Origin: an uncultured Acetatifactor sp.
GTDB taxonomy: Bacteria; Bacillota; Clostridia; Lachnospirales; Lachnospiraceae
NCBI GenBank assembly: GCA_934433135.1
Contig: CAKRZO010000010.1
Location: forward strand, 1-64,000
Length of the DNA: 64,000 nt
Direction: 5' to 3'
The notes beneath the pieces are model-generated. The model was given only the letters and a program-made list of their open reading frames with translations, had not been told where the DNA came from and searched no databases. This document shows, piece after piece, positions 35,507-43,030 of this stretch (position 1 is the stretch's first letter; each line of letters opens with the position of its first letter). The position numbers were made by a program, and so were the translations under genes.

Positions 35507-35921
35507 CAACTTCATGATTTTTTATAATTTTTTCATAAAGCATGCTTTTCCTAATCGGAACCCCGATTTGTAAATTTTTTACATTCTTTTATGGTTTCTT
35601 CACAAAACAAACGTTCCGGCTTTACATCTCTTTTTCCGGCAGCATTTTTGACATAATTCTGTGGATAACGTGGATAAATCGGTGCATAACTATAAAATGT
35701 ACTTTTTCAGGCTTTTTGCTCTGTGGATAACTATGTGGCAAACATTTCGTTTCAAAACAGAGCTGTACTATTTTGTTTCTTGTGTCTGTACATTTTGCAT
35801 AATTTTATTCTTTTGCAGAGCAAAAAGAAAGCAGGACTCTTTTGTAAGTATCCCGCTTTCTTTTTGTCTTTCTTCTGTAAATATTATAAAAGGAATCTGT
35901 TTGTCAAATGTTGTGCGTCAC
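35507..35921. other. Gene-free AT-rich stretch with a DnaA-box cluster
   Basis: About 415 bp without a convincing gene. It holds two perfect DnaA boxes TGTGGATAA (35660-35668, 35722-35730), one directly abutting near-match CGTGGATAA (35669-35677) and GGTGCATAA (35681-35689), all in the same orientation. The flanks are AT-rich. Replication-origin genes are not near, so this is not evidently oriC. Confidence 0.55.
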
Positions 35922-37121
35922 TTAGAAGATTCTGCGGATCGCCAGAATTTTCTTGTAGCTTGCATCGGAAACAATAATACCGGTCCTGGAATTGGATGCG
36001 TGAACGATCTGTCCTCCGCCGATATAAAGCGCCACATGTCCGGAATAACAGATCAGGTCTCCCGGCTGTGCATTGGATAATCCGTCTACTGCCGCTCCCT
36101 GCTTACGATCTGCAGCTGAGGAGTGAGGAAGGCTTACACCGAAGTTGGCGTAAACACTTAAAATGAATCCCGAGCAATCCGCTCCGTTTGTGAGGCTGGT
36201 TCCGCCGTATACATAAGGATTGCCTACAAACTGAAGTGCATATTCTGCAACTGCCTGCCCCATTTCGCTTCCGCTGGAGGTATCCACAACGACACTGATC
36301 TGTGTGCTCTTTGTGTTGCTCTTCTTGGACTTGGCTGCTTTGGCGGCTGCCGCTTCTCTTGCCTTGCGGCGCTCTTCCGCTTCCTTTGCCAGTCGTGCTG
36401 CTTCTTCTTCTCTGGATTCTGCTTCTACAAACTCACGGCTTAAAATTACATAATCCGTAGATACCCATCCAAGTCCGTCTTCGGTATCCACCTTTACCCA
36501 GCCGTCCGCTTCATCGGAAACCACGAGTTCATCCTGATCCGGCACTAACGTCAGAACCGGGCTGTCCAGTCCGGGCTCCTTACGAACCTTCAGCGTTTCG
36601 GTATTCACAGTGGCAATTCTGGTACACACCTGTTTTGCCAGGTCAATGGCGGCGTCACCGGTTACACAGTACTGTGCCTTTACATATCCGGTAACGGTAC
36701 CGGAAGAAATCAAATACCATCCGTTCTCTTCACCCTGAAAAGTACCTACGGAATCATCATAAAGCTTTCCTAAAATCTCGCCGTCTTCACTGGGAATGCT
36801 GCGAATATTCACATAATCGTTTACCTGTGCAATGACAAGGCTCTTCAAAAGATCATCTTCACTGGGCTCTTCCTTAATCCCTGCCTTTTCTCTTGCTTCT
36901 TCCAGTTCAACCTGTTCCAGAATGGAATTGATTCTGGCAGTTGTATTTCCGGTTCCCTCCTTCATATTCTCTAACGTTGTTCCCTTTGCCAGAGTAATAT
37001 TGACGCCGCTGTTAGGCAAAACAGATGAAATGCCTGCTGCCTGGGAAGTTATGCCGCTCTGCAGAAAAAACATTGCAGCGGCAGCTGCGCAAACTGTGGT
37101 TTTTATCGAAATACGTGCCAT
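35922..37121 (-). CDS. NlpC/P60 cell-wall hydrolase with two SH3 domains
   Basis: After a signal peptide (VCAAAAAMFFLQSGITSQAAG) come two bacterial SH3 domains (VIAQVNDYVNIRSIPSEDGEI and VNTETLKVRKEPGLDSPVL), a Lys/Ala/Glu-rich linker, and a C-terminal NlpC/P60 peptidase with the catalytic Cys in NGADCSGFI and His in CYSGHVALYIGGGQIVHAS. It cleaves peptidoglycan stem peptides outside the cell. The start is ATG 37121 with AGGAGG 8 nt upstream; the open frame to 37157 lacks such a site. A WalR-type box lies ~100 bp upstream. Confidence 0.9.
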   Translation of the reverse strand: MARISIKTTVCAAAAAMFFLQSGITSQAAGISSVLPNSGVNITLAKGTTLENMKEGTGNTTARINSILEQVELEEAREKAGIKEEPSEDDLLKSLVIAQVNDYVNIRSIPSEDGEILGKLYDDSVGTFQGEENGWYLISSGTVTGYVKAQYCVTGDAAIDLAKQVCTRIATVNTETLKVRKEPGLDSPVLTLVPDQDELVVSDEADGWVKVDTEDGLGWVSTDYVILSREFVEAESREEEAARLAKEAEERRKAREAAAAKAAKSKKSNTKSTQISVVVDTSSGSEMGQAVAEYALQFVGNPYVYGGTSLTNGADCSGFILSVYANFGVSLPHSSAADRKQGAAVDGLSNAQPGDLICYSGHVALYIGGGQIVHASNSRTGIIVSDASYKKILAIRRIF

Positions 37122-37219
37122 GTTATCTCCTCCTGTCCCGGATACCTTCGGAATCACTCCCGGACATTACCCAAATACTTTCTAATCTATTAACATCATA
37201 ACGGAATACTCTTTTTATT

Positions 37220-37236
37220 TGTTACAAATTTGTTAC
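37220..37236 (+). promoter_or_regulatory. WalR-type binding site upstream of the NlpC/P60 gene
   Basis: TGTTAC-AAATT-TGTTAC matches the WalR consensus TGTWAH-N5-TGTWAH exactly. It lies ~100 bp before the start of a secreted cell-wall hydrolase, just upstream of a TATGAT -10-like element (minus strand). WalRK controls such hydrolases in other Firmicutes; use here is inferred. Confidence 0.5.
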
Positions 37237-37348
37237 GTCTGTTAATAAATATAACACCATCGGAGGACTTTGTCAATCAAATATTGCGGATTTATTACAA
37301 ATAATCGTTCCAAATTTTGGCACTGAATCCGGGAACCAAGGCCTGCTT

Positions 37349-38344
37349 TTACTCGTGTCCGGCCGTAGCATTTATCCACTGTTTTGCTGCGTTAGCGGCA
37401 TTGGCACCGTCTGCCGCTGCCGTAATAATCTGTCTGAGCGGTTTTTCCCGGATATCGCCGGCCGCAAAGATTCCCTGCGCGGAAGTTCTGCAATCTTCCC
37501 CTGCCAGAATATAGCCTTTTTCATCGCAGGCAACCAGACCGTCCAGCCAATTCGTGTTAGGTCTGCTTCCGATCGCAATAAAAACGCCGTCTACCGAGAG
37601 GGTACTTTCCTGCCCGGTCTGCAGATCCCGAAGTTTTATGCTCTCTACCTGCCCAGTCCCTTCGATTGCCTCTGCCGCACAATGAAACTTTACTTCCGCA
37701 TTGGCAAGCTCCGCCACCTTTTTCTGCGAGGATGCAGCGCCGCGAAAGCTTTCTCCCCGGTGAATGCAATAGACTTTTTTGCAGACTCCCGCCAGATACA
37801 GAACATCTCCCAGTGCGGTATTGCCGCCTCCGATGACACATACGGTCTTTCCCCGGAAAAAAGCGCCGTCACAGACTGCGCAATAAGAAACCCCTCTGCC
37901 CGTAAATTCCTTTTCTCCCGGTATCTCCAACTGCGCATAGCTGGTTCCCATAGCCAGGATGATGGCTTTTGCATAGAAATTGCCCTGATCGGTCTCCACG
38001 ATTTTCTCTTTGGAAAAGCTTCCTTCTGCCGTTTCCCGGTCCGCTTTTTGTAAATCTTTTCTATCGAAATCCGCTTTGTCCGAATCCGTAATCCCGGTAA
38101 CCTGTGCATTTCTAAATTCCACTCCCAGCTTTTTGGCATGTTCTTCAAACTGCCTTCCCATTTCAAATCCGTTGATACCTGGAAGTCCGGGGTAATTATC
38201 CACTTCGTCCGTATTCAGAATCTGGCCGCCGCCCATGTAATTTTTTTCTAAGATGCAAGTCTTCAGACCGGCACGCTGTCCGTAAATTCCAGCAGTAAGA
38301 CCGGCAGGTCCCGCTCCGATAATCAGTAAATCATATTTGTTCAT
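37349..38344 (-). CDS. trxB: Thioredoxin reductase
   Basis: A 331-residue flavoprotein: FAD motif IIGAGPAGLTAGIYGQRAGL at the N-terminus, redox CAVC in YCAVCDGAFFRGKTV, NADPH motif VIGGGNTALGD, and C-terminal FAADGDI-like FAAGDIREKPLRQIITAAADGA. It passes electrons from NADPH to thioredoxin. A loop of ~20 extra charged residues (TDSDKADFDRKDLQKADRET) precedes the active-site region and makes it slightly long. The ATG at 38344 has GAGG upstream; the frame to 38446 has no support. Confidence 0.88.
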   Translation of the reverse strand: MNKYDLLIIGAGPAGLTAGIYGQRAGLKTCILEKNYMGGGQILNTDEVDNYPGLPGINGFEMGRQFEEHAKKLGVEFRNAQVTGITDSDKADFDRKDLQKADRETAEGSFSKEKIVETDQGNFYAKAIILAMGTSYAQLEIPGEKEFTGRGVSYCAVCDGAFFRGKTVCVIGGGNTALGDVLYLAGVCKKVYCIHRGESFRGAASSQKKVAELANAEVKFHCAAEAIEGTGQVESIKLRDLQTGQESTLSVDGVFIAIGSRPNTNWLDGLVACDEKGYILAGEDCRTSAQGIFAAGDIREKPLRQIITAAADGANAANAAKQWINATAGHE

Positions 38345-38368
38345 AAAAACCTCATTTCTATTGCCCTT

Positions 38369-38407
38369 TAACCCGTTCGGACGCGTCAATGGCTCAAACG
38401 CGCCATT
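38369..38407. repeat. Probable degenerate copy of repeat A upstream of trxB
   Basis: CCGTTCGGACGCGTC, then AACGCGCCATTCA, resemble the two conserved blocks of repeat A (GTAACGGTTCGGATGCG and ACGCGCCATTCACAAAA). Ends are incomplete, so this is a weak assignment. Confidence 0.35.
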
Positions 38408-38550
38408 CATATATAATATTCTACCAATTTTTCTATAGAAAAACAAGTAAAAACGTGGTATAATTCCGGGCAGTGACTTTTACAAATAGCAGTTCATGCG
38501 TCCCATTTGAACCACTATTTGCTACCGTTTGGATGAAAGGAAAATATCCT

Positions 38551-39282
38551 ATGAATAAAACAAGTAAAACAGCCCTGATTACAGGTGCTTCCAGAGGAAT
38601 CGGACGTGCTGTTGCCATCCGCTTTGCCCAGGAGGGATACGACCTCATACTTACCTGTATTTCTTCTATATCTATGCTCCAGGAGCTGGCTTCGGAATGC
38701 GAAACCGTCTATGGAGTTCGTTGCCTTGCCCTTATGGCTGATATGGGCAACTGGGAAGATGTCCGCCGGGTATTCGGCTATATCAATAATCTGGATGTTG
38801 TGGTAAATAATGCCGGAATCTCTTACGTCGGTCTTTTGTCGGAAATGCCCACGCAGGAATGGCACCGCACCATGCAGACTAATCTGGATTCCTGTTTTTA
38901 TACCAGTAAATTGGCCATTCCCATTTTTTTAAAGCACCACAGCGGCCGCATTATTAATATTTCTTCCGTCTGGGGAAGTGCAGGCGCTTCCATGGAAGTG
39001 GCTTATTCCGCATCCAAAGGTGCCGTTAATGCCTTTACCAAAGCGCTGGCCAAAGAGCTGGCTCCCAGCAATATTCAGGTGAACGCCATTGCCTGCGGTC
39101 TGATCGATACCGATATGAACCGTCATCTGACGCCATTAGAGCTGGCCGCAATTACGGCGGAAATTCCCGCAGATCGCGCCGGCACCGTAAAGGAAGTGGC
39201 CGAACTGGTTCTGCAGACAGCTCTTTCTCCGGTTTATATGACCGGACAGATTATTACGATTGACGGCGGCTGGATTTCCTAG
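38551..39282 (+). CDS. SDR oxidoreductase, FabG-like 3-oxoacyl-ACP reductase
   Basis: A 243-residue short-chain dehydrogenase. TALITGASRGIGRAVAI is the NAD(P) motif, VVNNAGISYVG the structural NNAG, INISSVWGSAGASMEVAYSASKG contains the catalytic Ser and Tyr-x3-Lys, and ITIDGGWIS the C-terminus. It is not in a fatty-acid cluster, so the substrate may differ from 3-oxoacyl-ACP. ATG 38551 follows AAAGGA and matches the family N-terminus. Confidence 0.85.
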   Translation: MNKTSKTALITGASRGIGRAVAIRFAQEGYDLILTCISSISMLQELASECETVYGVRCLALMADMGNWEDVRRVFGYINNLDVVVNNAGISYVGLLSEMPTQEWHRTMQTNLDSCFYTSKLAIPIFLKHHSGRIINISSVWGSAGASMEVAYSASKGAVNAFTKALAKELAPSNIQVNAIACGLIDTDMNRHLTPLELAAITAEIPADRAGTVKEVAELVLQTALSPVYMTGQIITIDGGWIS

Positions 39283-39289
39283 CCGCCGT
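39263..39289 (+). terminator. Terminator overlapping the SDR stop codon
   Basis: ACGGCGGCT / AGCCGCCGT forms a 9-bp GC-rich stem with a 9-nt loop, followed by TTTTCG. The stop TAG lies at the loop-stem border, so the terminator is partly coding. Confidence 0.7.
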
Positions 39290-39301
39290 TTTCGATATTT
39301 A

Positions 39302-39535
39302 TCAGAGAATATCGCGGATGTTTCCTCCGGGAACCAGTTCATCCACAATCTTTTGCATTTCTTCTTTGGTTTTTGCATCTTTACACTTTAAAATAATGCG
39401 TTCCTTTTCGCTTTCCGTAAGACCTGCATAGCCCTGCATGGCAGGTTCATTCATAGCAAGCGCCATCGTAAAACCGAGAGGCAGATCCGTAAACGGAACC
39501 ACTCCCAGATTTTGCGTTTCTCCTATATTTTCCAT
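39302..39535 (-). CDS. Small conserved-looking hypothetical protein (77 aa)
   Basis: A 77-residue soluble protein, MENIGETQNLGVVPFTDLPLG... ending GGNIRDIL. It has a hydrophobic central segment (FTMALAMNEPAMQGYAG) and a charged amphipathic C-terminal half (LTESEKERIILKCKDAKTKEEMQKI). The ATG at 39535 has GGAAGGGGAAA upstream. It is convergent with the SDR gene. I recognise no domain. Codon-like composition and a good ribosome site support it as real. Confidence 0.6.
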   Translation of the reverse strand: MENIGETQNLGVVPFTDLPLGFTMALAMNEPAMQGYAGLTESEKERIILKCKDAKTKEEMQKIVDELVPGGNIRDIL

Positions 39536-39625
39536 GTTCCATTTCCCCTTCCGTTTCACAAGTAATTTTCCGGCTGCTCTAAATGCAATCGCTTTCCCTT
39601 TGGAAATGAATTGACATATAAAAAA

Positions 39626-39674
39626 CACACCCTGCTAAACACAATTTCTTAGGTTGTGTTTTAAACAGGGTGTG
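39626..39674. terminator. Bidirectional terminator before the GH88 3' end
   Basis: CACACCCTG / CAGGGTGTG plus inner TAAACACAA / TTGTGTTTTA form a long stem with a 9-nt loop. T-runs flank both sides (CCTTTT on plus, TTTTTTATA on minus). It should end the GH88 transcript. Confidence 0.75.
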
Positions 39675-39794
39675 CCTTTTCATGACTTTTTATGTGTATT
39701 TAAAAGAGCCATTTTTTTCCGCAACCGTTTTCTCGAAGAACAGCGCGTTTAAACAATTGCAAAAATGCTGTGAATGGCACAGAAAACTTTTGCA

Positions 39795-40931
39795 TTACCA
39801 GATAAACAGTTCTTCTCCGGTAAGCTTAAAGATTGCTTCAATAAAATAGTAGTCACCGTAAATAATCGAGATCTCATGTCTGTTTGCATGATAAGCCTCG
39901 GTTCCTTTTTCCAGAAGATTATCCACTTCCGGATCCAGATTGCAACGTTTTTCATACAAAGCTTTCAGCATTCTGAGTGCCGCATTCAGATAAAGGACCT
40001 TGTCGGTGCCTTCCACATGTGCGGAGATCTCCAGCATACCGCAGGCTGCGATTGCCGCTGCCGTGGTATCTTCCAGTGTGCAGTCAACCGGCTGTCTGAA
40101 GTCTACGGGAATCAGACCGTCCGGACGGGTATTGGCTATGAAGTAGTTGGCCACTCTCTTAGCCGTATCCAGATATTCCTGCTTGCCGGTATGAATATAG
40201 CTTAACGTAAATCCGTAAACAGCCCATGCCTGACCCCTGGTCCAGGAACTGCCCACTTCCACGCCCTGTCCGCCGTAAGTCTTGACGAATTCGCCGGTCA
40301 TGGGGTCAAATTCCACAATATGGTTTACACTGCCGTCCGGGCGTACAAAATATTTCATAGCAGTATCCGCATGCATGGTGGCGATGTGATAGTATCTGGG
40401 ATCGTTTCTGACTTCTGCGCCCCAGTATAACAGCGGCAGATTCATCATACAGTCAATAATCGCCCAGCCCGCTTTTTCTCCGCTTCCGTCATCATTCCAG
40501 GCTCTGATAAATCTTCCTGCCGGATTGAATCTTCCTGCCAGGTTGTCCAGTGCCAGAAGCGCACTGTTTTGGGAATCCTCATTTCCGGTTAATCTGTAAT
40601 TTGCCACAGCTGTAGGAAGCCATTTGAATCCGTTATCATGATCCAGTCCTTTGCTCATCATCAGAACGCTTTTGAGCTTTTCTTCCGTCCGGATGGCATT
40701 TTCCTGATAAACAGGCTCCTTGGTTGCATGATACAACTGCCACATCATGCCGCCCCAGAAACCGTTGGTCCACCAGCCGACTCTTTCTTCTGATGAGCAA
40801 TCGTCAAAAACACCGTCCTTTGTCGTGTAAGGAATCTTATCCTTTGATCTTTCCGCTACCGGAAGCATCTTCTTCTTAATTTGTTCCGCAACTTCCGAAG
40901 CCCATTTCTGAACATCTGCTCTTACCTGCAT
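39795..40931 (-). CDS. Glycoside hydrolase family 88 (unsaturated glucuronyl/rhamnogalacturonyl hydrolase)
   Basis: A 378-residue (alpha/alpha)6-barrel enzyme. WWTNGFWGGMMWQLYHAT at residues ~52-70, LDHDNGFKW, AIIDCMMNLPLLYWGAE (the catalytic Asp of family 88/105) and SSWTRGQAWAVYGF are typical. The family hydrolyses unsaturated uronic acids released by polysaccharide lyases, so a plant or host glycan-derived oligosaccharide is the likely substrate. It is divergent from an AraC regulator at 41150, with overlapping promoters, which probably controls it. Confidence 0.88.
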   Translation of the reverse strand: MQVRADVQKWASEVAEQIKKKMLPVAERSKDKIPYTTKDGVFDDCSSEERVGWWTNGFWGGMMWQLYHATKEPVYQENAIRTEEKLKSVLMMSKGLDHDNGFKWLPTAVANYRLTGNEDSQNSALLALDNLAGRFNPAGRFIRAWNDDGSGEKAGWAIIDCMMNLPLLYWGAEVRNDPRYYHIATMHADTAMKYFVRPDGSVNHIVEFDPMTGEFVKTYGGQGVEVGSSWTRGQAWAVYGFTLSYIHTGKQEYLDTAKRVANYFIANTRPDGLIPVDFRQPVDCTLEDTTAAAIAACGMLEISAHVEGTDKVLYLNAALRMLKALYEKRCNLDPEVDNLLEKGTEAYHANRHEISIIYGDYYFIEAIFKLTGEELFIW

Positions 40932-41009
40932 AACTATTATCCCGCCTTTCCGTAATCTGCCTGTTACAATTCCGTTGTAACGTTTCTCTACGATTTACTT
41001 TACAGCGTT

Positions 41010-41049
41010 ATTATACCTCATTGACAGGAAAACCGTAATGTCTTATACT
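41010..41049. promoter_or_regulatory. Overlapping divergent promoters of GH88 and AraC
   Basis: Plus strand (AraC): TTGACA (41021-41026), 17 nt, TATACT (41044-41049). Minus strand (GH88): TTACGG (41033-41038), 17 nt, TATAAT (41010-41015). The two promoters overlap, so occupancy of one could exclude the other. Confidence 0.7.
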
Positions 41050-41149
41050 ATAAAAAAACTAACCTTTTCCACTATGTAACACAATTATTTATAGAGCCAA
41101 TGCGTTCTGCGGACGCACCAAAGAGTTGCAAAGCAACGGAGGATTCCCA

Positions 41150-41950
41150 ATGTATAAAGTTCTGCGCGGAGGATGCGACAGCAGGCATCCTGCCAACTTT
41201 CTGTTATCACGGCCGGAAGGTCTTGACCACTACATCGTGCTGATTGTAAAAAGCCCTGCCGCGTTTACGATCGGTGAAAATCATTTTTCGCTTCGTGTCA
41301 ACTCGGCTGTTTTCATCGACCCGCATATTCCTTACGAATATTCCTCTCTCGGGGAAAATTATATCAACGACTGGCTGCATTTTGCCTTTGACGAAGCGGA
41401 ACAGGAGCAAATGAAAGAGCTCCCTCTCCGGCAGCCGATTGCCTTAGGAAGCCCTTCACTTCTTACTTCTTATATTCGTCAGATTTTGTGGGAGAACTCT
41501 TACGCTCCGTCACAGTACCGAGATGACAACGTAACCTTTCTGATTCGGGTCCTTTTCAACAATCTGCTCTCTCTTTCCAACGGTGAAAAAAGCAGGCAGG
41601 AACCCTTTGTCTATCACCCTTTGTATGCCGGCTTTCAGAATCTGAGGCTGAACCTTCAGGCGGCTCCGGAAAGGGAGTACCATGCGAAGGAGCTTGCCGA
41701 CTCGTTGGGGATCAGCGCCTCTTACTTTCAGGCGCTTTATAAGGAATTTTTCCAACGATCCTGGAAAAGCGACCTTATTGATATCCGGCTGGATTATGCC
41801 AAGTCACTGCTTCGAGCTACTAATTTTAAAATCGAGCAGATTGCTGCTATGAGCGGTTATACCAATGAGGTTCATTTTTACAGACAGTTCCGTGAAAAAA
41901 CAGGTATGACTCCCCACGAATTCCGCAAGCAGCCTTTCCGTGCGCAGTAA
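41150..41950 (+). CDS. AraC family transcriptional regulator
   Basis: A 266-residue regulator. The N-terminal cupin-like effector domain has FIDPHIPYEYSSLGENYINDWLHFAF; the C-terminal double HTH is clear: KELADSLGISASYFQALYKEFF and IEQIAAMSGYTNEVHFYRQFREKTGMTPHEFRK. ATG 41150 follows GGAGG by 7 nt. It is divergent from the GH88 gene, so it probably senses a product of that pathway. Confidence 0.9.
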   Translation: MYKVLRGGCDSRHPANFLLSRPEGLDHYIVLIVKSPAAFTIGENHFSLRVNSAVFIDPHIPYEYSSLGENYINDWLHFAFDEAEQEQMKELPLRQPIALGSPSLLTSYIRQILWENSYAPSQYRDDNVTFLIRVLFNNLLSLSNGEKSRQEPFVYHPLYAGFQNLRLNLQAAPEREYHAKELADSLGISASYFQALYKEFFQRSWKSDLIDIRLDYAKSLLRATNFKIEQIAAMSGYTNEVHFYRQFREKTGMTPHEFRKQPFRAQ

Positions 41951-41953
41951 TTT

Positions 41954-42862
41954 TTAAACCCCTGCATCCGCTTCCGGAAGGTCATATTGCAGACTTACGG
42001 TAAGAACCCCGTCCTCACAAACTGCCGAAATCCGGATGGGACTGCCCAGTACATTCCGAAACTTCAGATCTTTGGCGCTGCCGGCAATGGTAGCATCCAG
42101 CCCCTTCGGGACGTAATCCACCGGTGCAGAATGGGTATATCGTTCCGTCGCCGGTATCAATGCATGAAGCATTGCCATGTACAAAGTGGAAGACACCTGG
42201 CAGATCCCGCCGCCGATGCTGATCACTTCTCTTCCTCCGGCAAAAGAAGGTCCCAATACATAACCGTTTTCATAGGTTCTGGGAAGAACGGATTGATTAA
42301 AAGAAAAGGACTCGCCGGGATTTAAGACCAGACCGTTAATCCGTGCTGCCGCCAGTTCCACATTAACGGCACGCTGCTGCGTCACGTCATAGGTACTGGA
42401 ATAGGTTCCGAGTACGATTCCGGCTCCTTCTTCCGGCAACGTGCAGATTCGTTCCTCATTCCTGCCGAATTCCAGATAATGTCTGCAGTATGCACCGTAA
42501 TCATCTCCGAAGACCTCTACCAGATCCGGATTATTCTGTACATAGGCACGTAAGTTGAATCCTTCACAGCCGTTTCTTCCTTCTCTGACGCCGTTATTCA
42601 CAAAATGAGCGAATAAAGCCTCGGCATCATTTCCGATGGCAGCCTGTACATCCGGATAAGTATTGTAATAATAATCGGCATCAAAAATAAGCCGATAGCT
42701 TTCCGTCCGGCTCTTCGCCGCATTTGCGCCGCTTACCCTGTTTCCCGCCGCCAGAGACGTAAGACTGCTTCCCGCCGCTATTGACAGACTGACTGCAATG
42801 GCAAAAACTACTGTCAATGTCCGAAAGATTTTTTTATATGGATTCTTATTTTGTCTTCGCAT
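41954..42862 (-). CDS. VanW family protein
   Basis: After a signal/anchor (IFRTLTVVFAIAVSLSIAAG) come two repeats of the YYNTYPDVQAAIG...FVNNGVREGR kind (residues ~75-150). Then the VanW domain follows: LNPGESFSFNQSVLPRTYENGY, GPSFAGGREVISIGGGICQVSSTLYMAMLHA and YTHSAPVDYVPKGLDATI. VanW proteins are surface-associated, of unclear role (named from vancomycin clusters, not itself a resistance determinant). ATG 42862 has AGGAG 4 nt upstream; the frame to 42916 lacks support. Confidence 0.85.
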   Translation of the reverse strand: MRRQNKNPYKKIFRTLTVVFAIAVSLSIAAGSSLTSLAAGNRVSGANAAKSRTESYRLIFDADYYYNTYPDVQAAIGNDAEALFAHFVNNGVREGRNGCEGFNLRAYVQNNPDLVEVFGDDYGAYCRHYLEFGRNEERICTLPEEGAGIVLGTYSSTYDVTQQRAVNVELAAARINGLVLNPGESFSFNQSVLPRTYENGYVLGPSFAGGREVISIGGGICQVSSTLYMAMLHALIPATERYTHSAPVDYVPKGLDATIAGSAKDLKFRNVLGSPIRISAVCEDGVLTVSLQYDLPEADAGV

Positions 42863-42951
42863 TTTGCTCCTCATTTCTGAGCGACTTCGTTGCAAAGGTA
42901 GGCGAACTTCTGCCATAAATGCAATTTGTTTTCGCTCAGGAACAAATTGCG

Positions 42952-43004
42952 GTGTGAAAATGCATTAAAATACAATGCACGGCATTTCAATGCATTTTTT
43001 ACAC
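42952..43004 (-). terminator. Hairpin after the TetM-like/NYN gene
   Basis: GTGTGAAAATGCATT and AATGCATTTTTTACAC are near-perfect arms (42952-42966 and 42989-43004). The interior shares GGCATTTCAATGCATTTTTT with the terminator at 25026-25062, so the two are related modules. Confidence 0.55.
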
Positions 43005-43030
43005 TAATCCTCACTTCCCAAATCCCTTTT

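Noticed and set aside
35660..35730. Calling the DnaA-box cluster the replication origin
   Set aside because: dnaA, dnaN, rpmH and other origin genes are not present near it.
39700..39790. Possible further copy of repeat A (CGCAACCGTTTTCTCG... TGTGAATGGCACAG)
   Set aside because: Only short scattered matches; too weak to separate from chance by eye.
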